A stretch of DNA of 64,000 nt from a bacterium (GTDB lineage Bacteria; Armatimonadota; Zipacnadia; Zipacnadales; Zipacnadaceae): the NCBI GenBank assembly GCA_030615605.1, contig JAUWYY010000009.1, positions 26,523 through 90,522 of the forward strand, given 5' to 3'. Each line of letters starts with the position of its first letter. The stretch's first letter is position 1. Shown piece after piece: positions 54,101 to 59,529 of the stretch. The notes under the pieces are model-generated. The model worked only from the letters and a program-made list of their open reading frames with translations. It was not told the DNA's origin and made no database searches. The translations under genes and the position numbers were made by a program.

Positions 54101-54274
54101 GTTGGTCGCATCCGGTCGCCACAGCAGCGCGATTATCATCAGCAGCGCATAGCTGACCAGCGCTTTGTACAGCCCCAGCGGATAGGGGTTGTCACGCGCC
54201 GCAGCCTCTTTGCCTCGCACTGCGTTTGTGGCTGACTCCAACTGGTCAGCCAGTCCCGGATTGACAAGTGCCAT
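51110..54274 (-). CDS. Very large phage structural protein with propeller end
   Basis: A 1054-residue protein in the place where a tape measure is normally found. Only the first about 90 residues are helical, with one membrane-like helix (about 33-52). The rest is beta-rich: carboxypeptidase-regulatory-like sandwiches (AGIDITIVDTEFGEIVGVAATTDESGYW), a putative zinc ribbon (CPYCGG...CLQC, about residues 702-724) and a last Asp-box (SPDDGHSWEEV). GAGG lies upstream of the ATG. It may be a tail-fibre or adhesin module rather than a tape measure. Confidence 0.72.
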   Translation of the reverse strand: MALVNPGLADQLESATNAVRGKEAAARDNPYPLGLYKALVSYALLMIIALLWRPDATNALDYNDAQRTSDENFFKQKTVRLLAWYLSLLRQEPVRTWPEADTLAQCLDDLTTSEETDWPLPTIELGGVRGIAVDRKLVAGGSAEFETPEGTISAGVYRARDPDVALNGVWLYLVEELSDSGELQGRYALMMADEYWGQRIQPAQFAAPPFAEEFVMGYWLAGQIRHDGVPQEGANVSLEVTLQTSEDGLTKFWDSEEYNELVYSPSLETYVCGATVRAPIQTAPNGHWSFIAPKGHGAMYQRDGDWRDESPETRQQPLSRYVEEIMVAYWGRKVPVAEDSPALIDISSGKLTITATPDAYLRVGALDDAGQSYQVPPSGIVEVTSLPTGQHNIVQFKRSVGGNWDATWGCPRVIAQVIPAETTTVQMAPLEYYSSAGEMICGRVYLRPGLPAAGIDITIVDTEFGEIVGVAATTDESGYWSAEIPPEGLGGDLYILDEQWGSLPIIGFPYTDVVLGARAYAGWMEDFKPECWRTGSYGHHNFQYIHEQIHIEDNDTGRKYPTEEAPYGGYLTQGILPKYKYIADVLELLIYGAQLKSYAIVAGGEVLDPDFHLRLQSFEEAPTLAGAFRATGYYPETKFLFGGKIKANIVKHSDQRLDEDEPEAARAGLEFGDLKPYMELRQIEQEATAFGDLICPYCGGPAQRDRGQTVPRGFCLQCAYYFSMPQAMDCRSYLRSPTLASSSKRLGHRVLTGATEYDLKWPINYHWRPDLYNETDAFLTQSGPGQATNAPRWFAKHLNEVGDGKGLGQFDADQAPPFIPGHDLDYFGALPYINRDLGLAQFKLAFAYNYVVPSDFTVRIDCQRADDEIETVTVTIPQGTRGPSVLDPFGEVILLRPVLKLLAETKDSPYPGCGFYQAVTDIRLVEPEEAPGCRFTVIADVPFLAHPQGVLVDSKQASFVALQIGGIYGRPHIFEDAVGQLFLFDVREGNIRMRRKAGLTSPWQPPHWITSEGNSDYPWADKDSRGRIILSYQQGSSQVKLLHSPDDGHSWEEV

Positions 54275-54292
54275 TGTTTGGCCTCACGTAGC

Positions 54293-54507
54293 GCGGATTA
54301 TTCATAGACCAAACTACAAAGATATATTGTGGCCTCAAAGCCGATTGTGAGAGATAACAGTATGTTATCTGTCGTACTGTTCTACTATTGAAGTTTTTGC
54401 CGGCCTGTCCGCCGTAGCTGCATTTATGCAGCGTAGGTGGGAAAGGTGCGGAAAACCGGCTTTTTTCAAAAAGCGGGTTTTCCGCAAAATCCGTTTATGA
54501 ATTTTGC
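54293..54507 (+). repeat. Hairpin element copy 10, full length with upstream arm
   Basis: Core 54390-54507 with nested hairpin (arms GCTGCA / TGCAGC, loop TTTA). Upstream arm from 54293 (GCGGATTATTCATAGAC) is of subfamily A. It fills the gap before the 1054-residue gene. Confidence 0.92.
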
Positions 54508-54510
54508 GGG

Positions 54511-54933
54511 TTATCGGGCTAGATCAATACTGTATTCGCGGTGTCCGTCATCTTCCAGCTCGACCTGCGGATGCGCAGGAGTTGTCGGCAGTGGGGCCCC
54601 GTATCTCCTGGCGTCGAACTGAGTATTGATCACCGTGCTACGGTGCCTTTCACGCCTCCCGCCTCTCGCCTCCAGCCTCTGCCGTTGGTCTCCCCGGCCT
54701 GGCGGCCGGTCGAGCAAGCTGGCGACGGGAGGGGATCGGTCAGCTTGAGGAGCGACCGGCGCCAGGGCGCGGGGGAGAGGAGTAACTCGCCTGCCGGGCG
54801 GCGCCGCGCCGGAGCGCGGTGCGGGCAATGTTTGCCCTAACCACCACGGCAGACGGGGAAAGCGACGGCTCACGGGCAAGCCTTGGCTCGGGCCAGCGGC
54901 ACCTGGTTGCATATGTTGGAAAGGATCATTCAT
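54511..54933 (-). CDS. Uncertain Pro/Arg-rich phage frame
   Basis: A 140-residue frame lying exactly between two hairpin elements. Most of it is Pro/Arg/Ala-rich and may be spurious, but the last 30 residues (TTPAHPQVELEDDGHREYSIDL) look like real protein. No ribosome site is seen. It sits where a minor tail gene would be expected between chaperone and tape measure, and could be the remains of one. Confidence 0.35.
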   Translation of the reverse strand: MNDPFQHMQPGAAGPSQGLPVSRRFPRLPWWLGQTLPAPRSGAAPPGRRVTPLPRALAPVAPQADRSPPVASLLDRPPGRGDQRQRLEARGGRRERHRSTVINTQFDARRYGAPLPTTPAHPQVELEDDGHREYSIDLAR

Positions 54934-54999
54934 CGCACATAATCACTCGGGGTGCCGTTTGGTGTATCCTTATAGTGCATTGCGGTACTGTTCAAGTGT

Positions 55000-55118
55000 A
55001 AAAGTTTTTGCCGGCCCGTCCGCCGTAGCTGCATTTATGCAGCGTAGGTGGGAAAGGTGTGGAAAACCGGCTTTTTTCAAAAAGCGGGTTTTCCGCAAAA
55101 GCCGTTTATCAATTTTGT
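55000..55118 (+). repeat. Hairpin element copy 11, with nested hairpin
   Basis: Outer arms GTGGAAAACC / GGTTTTCCGC (one G-T pair); nested arms GCTGCA / TGCAGC. It follows directly the stop codon of the frameshift product on the other strand. Confidence 0.92.
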
Positions 55119-55121
55119 GGT

Positions 55122-55933
55122 TTAGTGCCGTGCGGATAGCTGTGCCTGCCAGTAGGTCCGCCACAGTTCGGTGCGCCAGGCCGGCTGCTGCGACCAGCCG
55201 CCGCCCGGCAGCAAGCCGGTATACTCAAACATCTGCAGTTCGTCCAGCACCGCTGCTGTCAGTTTCGCAGCCAGCAGGCGGGTCGAATTCTCAGGCTTAT
55301 TGCTGTGTGGTTGGCTTGTTTGCAGGTGGGACAGCAGCTCGCCCAGTTGGCTCTGGTCGCGAAAATCATGGCCCTCGCGAAGCTGGTCCGTCGCGGGAAG
55401 CTTTGGGGGCGCGGCCAGGAAGTCGATCATAGAGACGGTCAGGCCCTGGGCCAGCCGCCTGGCGGCGGTTTTCAGATTTTTTTTACTGCCCCCAGCACCC
55501 GCTCCCCGGCAGGGTCACGCATATTAACCTGCTTGATTACCTCGCTCAGCCATTCCGCCAATACTGGTGGCAAGTCATCCAGCAGCGTCTCAGGGCGGAA
55601 ATCGTCTGGCTTGGGCCAGGGGACTATCTCACCGTTATCGTTCTCCCGGGGCAGGCAGAAATCCACCAGGCAGTGCTCGTAGTCGTAGCTGGCCATCGCT
55701 GCCAGGTCATAGCGCCGCTCGATGCGATCCACATAGCCGCTGTCGTCCAGATGATATTCGTCGCGGACGCCCAGGCTCTCGCGCTCCAACTGCTCCCGTT
55801 CGGTCAGCGGCCGCAGCTCCACCCAGGGCGGCTCATCCCAGTCAGGCACCTCGACGGGCGCCTCGAAGCGATGAGTGCAGTCTGCCCCGGCCGCACTGAT
55901 TATCCAGGCAGCAAGCTTATCTCTTTCACTCAC
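55122..55933 (-). CDS. Tail assembly chaperone, full product via -1 ribosomal frameshift
   Basis: Covers two frames: 55933-55472 (short form, 153 residues) and 55430-55122. At 55484-55478 the minus strand reads A-AAA-AAA in the correct register (GTA AAA AAA ATC), followed two codons later by the stop of the first frame. Slipping back one base continues open: GAVKKNLKTAARRLAQGLTV then MIDFLAAPPK. A GC hairpin (55454-55466) lies about ten bases downstream, as expected for a stimulator. Position after the tail tube gene is that of the lambda G/GT pair. The G-like part is acidic; T part is helical. Chaperones the tape measure during tail assembly. Confidence 0.85.
55472..55933 (-). CDS. Tail assembly chaperone, unshifted form
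   Basis: A 153-residue acidic protein, mostly helical, with the segment LTEREQLERESLGVRDEYHLDDSGYVDRIERRYDLAAMASYDYE. Starts at GTG 55933 with GGGAGG seven bases before. It is the major product when ribosomes do not slip at the A-run at its 3' end. Confidence 0.8.
   Translation of the reverse strand: MSERDKLAAWIISAAGADCTHRFEAPVEVPDWDEPPWVELRPLTEREQLERESLGVRDEYHLDDSGYVDRIERRYDLAAMASYDYEHCLVDFCLPRENDNGEIVPWPKPDDFRPETLLDDLPPVLAEWLSEVIKQVNMRDPAGERVLGAVKKI
55478..55484 (-). promoter_or_regulatory. -1 frameshift slippery heptamer
   Basis: A AAA AAA in zero frame, within a run of eight A, five codons from a hairpin-prone GCCGCC-A-GGCGGC. Slippage joins the two chaperone frames. Confidence 0.85.
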
Positions 55934-55982
55934 GGTATGCCTCCCGGAGAGGGGCAGTTGTTGCCTTCTTGTTCACTATTAG

Positions 55983-56099
55983 AAGTTTTTGCCGGCCTGT
56001 CGGCCGTAGCTGCACTTGTGCAGCGTAGGCGGGAAAGGTGCGGAAAACCGGCTTTTTTCAAAAAGCGGGTTTTCCGCAAAATCCGTTTATGAGTTTTGC
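55983..56099 (+). repeat. Hairpin element copy 12, with nested hairpin
   Basis: Consensus outer arms GCGGAAAACC / GGTTTTCCGC and nested arms GCTGCA / TGCAGC. Lies between tail tube and chaperone genes. Confidence 0.92.
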
Positions 56100-56102
56100 T
56101 GC

Positions 56103-57008
56103 TTAGGTCAGCGTTATCGGTGGGGTAATACCGTCGGTGCTGCCCAGCGCCAGGAAGTCAACCTTCTCGACGATGCGCTGACGGTGCGAGCCGGGCAGGC
56201 CCAGGTCGTCAGCGGTATGCAGGATGCGGGGCAGTTCCAGCTCGGCGATGGCCGCACCACGCTGCAGCGTCACGGTCAGCGCTGCTTCGGTGCCGCTGGC
56301 AAAGTCGGCATACACCGCATTGTCCACAAAATCGCGGCTGAAGGCCCCCCAGCAGCGCACGCCGGCCAGGTTGTAGAGCTGCACCGGCTCGGCAGTGGCG
56401 GCCAGGCGCAAGCCCTCGTCAATGTCCTCCAGGGCGGTATCCACCACGATGCGCATCTTCTCGCAGTTGATATCTTCGGCCAGGCCACCGCCACCGGTAG
56501 CCAGCTCGACTGTCGCCTCCTGGAAGATATAGGGGGCGGCCGTGGGCATATTCGGCGTCGGCACAGTGCCGGACTCCATCCTCAAGCCGGCTACGTCCAG
56601 CGTGCAGATGACCGGCTCACCCTTGATCAGGTCAAAAGTGGCCCGTACTACTTTGAGGTCGGTGAGCTTCTTGATCTCCTGGATACAGTCAATCACCGCC
56701 GAGGCCCACTGGGCCTGGTTGTAGCTGTCGCGGTCCTGGATCCACGAGAACAGATTGGCCACTGCGCCGGGAATCAGCGGGAAACGCAGGCGGCCTTCGG
56801 CCCACTGGCCCGCCGAGAAGTACTTGCTCTGGTAGGCGTTGACATCGGCGAAGTCCAGGGGTACATAGTTGTGCTGAAACTGCAGGGTATCGGCTACCCC
56901 ACTGCCCTGCTCGATGAGCGGCAGCCAGGTGTTTGGCTCGACAAAGCTGCCCTTGGTGGACTGCAGGGCAAAGCCGAACGCTCCTTGGTGTGAAAGTGCA
57001 ACTGGCAT
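56103..57008 (-). CDS. Phage tail tube protein
   Basis: A 301-residue beta-rich protein. Its place just upstream of the chaperone pair and downstream of the tail-terminator gene is that of the major tail protein. It contains typical tube-protein patterns (VRATFDLIKGEPVICTLDVAG, EATVELATGG). A 12-base upstream extension to GTG 57020 is possible. No receptor-binding addition is seen. Confidence 0.8.
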   Translation of the reverse strand: MPVALSHQGAFGFALQSTKGSFVEPNTWLPLIEQGSGVADTLQFQHNYVPLDFADVNAYQSKYFSAGQWAEGRLRFPLIPGAVANLFSWIQDRDSYNQAQWASAVIDCIQEIKKLTDLKVVRATFDLIKGEPVICTLDVAGLRMESGTVPTPNMPTAAPYIFQEATVELATGGGGLAEDINCEKMRIVVDTALEDIDEGLRLAATAEPVQLYNLAGVRCWGAFSRDFVDNAVYADFASGTEAALTVTLQRGAAIAELELPRILHTADDLGLPGSHRQRIVEKVDFLALGSTDGITPPITLT

Positions 57009-57133
57009 ACTGGGCACCACCTTGCTAATGCGGACAGGCTCGTCCGCAGGTGATAGTCGAAATTTCGGTACAGCTTGCTGTCGGGGTGATTGCTGCTGGC
57101 GATGACAGTGCAGTATCGTACTGTTCCACTGTT

Positions 57134-57251
57134 AAAGCTTTTGGCGGCCTGTCCGCCGTAGCTACACTTGTGTAGCGTAGGCGGGAAGGGTGCGGAAAAC
57201 CGGCTTTTTTCAAAAAGCGGGTTTTCCGCAAAAGCCGTTTGTGAGTTTTGC
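57134..57251 (+). repeat. Hairpin element copy 13, compensated pair in nested hairpin
   Basis: Outer arms as consensus. The nested hairpin has GCTACA / TGTAGC in place of GCTGCA / TGCAGC: a pair changed on both sides. Confidence 0.92.
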
Positions 57252-57254
57252 TGG

Positions 57255-57938
57255 CTAATCAATAATAGTCTGCAGGCGCCGGGCCAGCAGCTCGATCTCG
57301 GCCACATCAACGCTCAGGCCCTGTTCCGCCAGGTGCTGTTGCACCGGCGGGTCGGGATCAAGCCGGATAATCTGGGCGTACCAGCAAGTCCCACCCAGGT
57401 AGATGTCACACGTCAGCAGGCTGAACAGCTTGCTGACCCGGTCGAGAAATGCTTCATTGCGCCGGCTGCCGGCAGCGGGGCGCTCCAGGTAGTAGATACG
57501 GAAGTGATAGTCCTGCCGGACGCTCTTGTTAGTCCCTTCACCCATCGGCTGGTTCAGAATGGCCGGTTCGACGACGATGGCGGGCACCTCCAGCGCCGCT
57601 GGCTGGGGCATCACCAGCGGTCGGCCCTGGCCTACCCAGTGCAGATCATCCAGCAGTGGCTCGGCCAGCCGGATCACCGCGTTGTTGTCCACGGTAAACT
57701 GGCCGCTTACCGTGGTGGTGAGTTGAATGAAGCTCAGGCCGACCAGGCCACTGACTTCGTAGACCTCTGCCGGTGTCTCGTCGTCAACCAGCTCCACCTG
57801 GTCGCCGATCGAGAACAGCCGGTTGCTGCCCACCGATATCTGGTCGGTCCCCTCGGTATCTTCGCTGAGCAGGACACTGCTCTGGCACAGCAGGCGAATG
57901 GCCCGGGCAATCTCGTTGTAATGCAGAAAGTTGTCCAT
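57255..57938 (-). CDS. Phage tail terminator/head-tail joining protein
   Basis: A 227-residue protein. N-terminal helix (HYNEIARAIRLLCQSS), central hydrophobic strands, and a C-terminal FLDRVSKLFSLLTCDIYLGGTCWYAQIIRLD ... AEIELLARRL, the pattern of tail-completion proteins near the tube gene. AAGGA precedes ATG by seven bases. Assignment rests mainly on position. Confidence 0.65.
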   Translation of the reverse strand: MDNFLHYNEIARAIRLLCQSSVLLSEDTEGTDQISVGSNRLFSIGDQVELVDDETPAEVYEVSGLVGLSFIQLTTTVSGQFTVDNNAVIRLAEPLLDDLHWVGQGRPLVMPQPAALEVPAIVVEPAILNQPMGEGTNKSVRQDYHFRIYYLERPAAGSRRNEAFLDRVSKLFSLLTCDIYLGGTCWYAQIIRLDPDPPVQQHLAEQGLSVDVAEIELLARRLQTIID

Positions 57939-57984
57939 TGTTCATTCCTTGTTTGTCGGTGCAGTCGTTGTCCACAGACCTGTT

Positions 57985-58060
57985 GGTAGGAGCGGCATTC
58001 CTGCCGCGACGATGTACGAATTGGCTTGCCGGTCGGGACAAGAATGTCCCTCCTACCGGC
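57985..58060 (+). repeat. Inverted pair of REP-like units
   Basis: GGTAGGAG-GCGGC..GCCGC-GAC (57985-58010) and the inverted GGTCGGGACAAGAATGTCCC with TCCTACC (58031-58058) face each other over about 20 bases, as in BIME-type composite repeats. Confidence 0.7.
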
Positions 58061-58074
58061 ATAGAGGCATCTGC

Positions 58075-58620
58075 CTACAGCTGGCGGCGTTGCAGGGCGA
58101 CTTTGATATGGTGGCCGGCGCCGGCTTCGTCCAGCACCCCCAGGACGGTATAGCTGGTCACCGCCTCCACCGTATCGCCTGCCGAAAATCCCGTGCTCAA
58201 GGTCGCTGCCAGATGCAAGGTATCACCATCTATGTGATCTACCAATGCCGACTCCCAGTCGGATTCCCCTCGCAGGTGGATGCGGCTGCCGTCAGCAAAG
58301 CCGTAGGCCGAAGCCACCACCAGGTCAGTACTTTCTGCTGGCGCTGCTTCAGTTAGCATCGTGGCGGCAGTCACCTGGGCCAGCCGGTCATTAGCGGCCA
58401 GCTCGGTGGGCGCCATATAGGCGAGCGCGGTGGCCTGGGGGAAGCGCCCCAGCAGCGAGCGGTCAAGGTCAGCGCTGGTCGGGCGCAGGCGCATGGCCAC
58501 CTCTGCTTCAAGCAGCTCGTAGGTGGGATTAACCACCTGCAGGTCGCTTTCCACGGCAATCTGCGGCTGGCTGAGGTTGGCAGTAGCATTTAGCAATTCT
58601 TCAAAGCTGCGATCGGTCAT
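58075..58620 (-). CDS. Phage head-tail joining protein
   Basis: A 181-residue protein. The segment RLRPTSADLDRSLLGRFPQATALAYMAPTELAANDRL followed by a beta domain ending VLGVLDEAGAGHHIKVALQRRQ resembles head-closure/stopper proteins. It lies between the connector and the terminator, as expected. GGGAG is upstream of ATG. Assignment by position and general pattern. Confidence 0.65.
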   Translation of the reverse strand: MTDRSFEELLNATANLSQPQIAVESDLQVVNPTYELLEAEVAMRLRPTSADLDRSLLGRFPQATALAYMAPTELAANDRLAQVTAATMLTEAAPAESTDLVVASAYGFADGSRIHLRGESDWESALVDHIDGDTLHLAATLSTGFSAGDTVEAVTSYTVLGVLDEAGAGHHIKVALQRRQL

Positions 58621-58656
58621 ATCGGGACTCCCTGGCTGCTGCGGAGCATTGGTTGG

Positions 58657-58872
58657 CGCGGATTATTCATAAACAGAAATACGAAGATGTCTCGTCGTTT
58701 CAAGACCGGTTGCAAGGGGCGTCTTGGTGGAAGCTATTCGGGGCCTGTGCGGAACAGCAGTGTGCTATCTGCCGTATTGTTCTACTTTTGAAGTTTTTGC
58801 CGGAAAGGTGCGGAAGACCGGCTTTTTCCAAAAAGCGGGTTTTCCGCAAGATCCGTTTATGAATTGTTTTGC
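58657..58872 (+). repeat. Hairpin element copy 14, full length with upstream arm
   Basis: Core 58790-58872 (outer arms GCGGAAGACC / GGTTTTCCGC, one G-T pair), no nested hairpin; upstream arm from 58657 (GCGGATTATTCATAAAC), subfamily A. Confidence 0.92.
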
Positions 58873-59529
58873 TTAGACAACGGCCATGCCTACATTGCGG
58901 TAGGGACGGAGTGCCTCGTGGGCCTCCTCGGCCAGCCGTTCGATGACTGCACCGTACTTGCCCTCGCGGGCATAGCGCACCGAATAGTCGCCGATGCGCA
59001 CCGCGGCAGTCTGACTGGTCTCGCCAGCTGCCTCAGACAGAATCTGCGCGGCAATGAGCTTGGCCTGGGCCATACTTACCTCCGCCGGCACCTGTCCGTA
59101 GCCCCAATCCACCACCAGCTCAATATTCTGCAGGCCTGCTGGAAAACTGGAGCCGATACTGGCCGATGGCTTCAGCCGTATCTCCCCGATCTGGGGATAG
59201 ACCACGTAATCGTCGGCCGGCACCAGCTGGCCGGAAATAGTGATCTGGTAGACTTGGGCCAGCGGTACAATTCCCCGGGGCGCTAAAGATAGCCGGTCGC
59301 TGCCCGGACCGTCCACGGTGATCTGTTCGTCGGCGTGCCACCAGAAGTCGTGCCCGGCGATGCGGTCAACTGCTTGCGCAGTCGCTGGCTGCAGAGCCTG
59401 GATACGGTCATCCACATCCTGAGTCTCGCCGATGCGCGACAGGTCATAGCCGGCCAGCAGCGCCCGCACCTGCTCGATGGTGCAGTAAGAACTGATACTA
59501 CCCGTACTGAATACTGCGTAGGCTACCAT
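58873..59529 (-). CDS. Phage head-tail connector (gp6-like)
   Basis: A 218-residue protein with an N-terminal YCTIEQVRALLAGYDLSRIGE helix, central beta region (PLAQVYQITISGQLVPADDYVVY), and the family's final helices AKLIAAQILSEAAGETSQTAAVRIGDYSVRYA ... IERLAEEAHEALRPYRN. ATG 59529 overlaps the stop of the upstream gene (ATGGTAG). It closes the portal after packaging. Confidence 0.8.
   Translation of the reverse strand: MVAYAVFSTGSISSYCTIEQVRALLAGYDLSRIGETQDVDDRIQALQPATAQAVDRIAGHDFWWHADEQITVDGPGSDRLSLAPRGIVPLAQVYQITISGQLVPADDYVVYPQIGEIRLKPSASIGSSFPAGLQNIELVVDWGYGQVPAEVSMAQAKLIAAQILSEAAGETSQTAAVRIGDYSVRYAREGKYGAVIERLAEEAHEALRPYRNVGMAVV

Noticed and set aside
44784..58872. CRISPR-like regularity of repeated elements
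   Set aside because: Spacing is kilobases, units are 80-270 bases long and separated by genes; there are no short equal spacers or cas genes.
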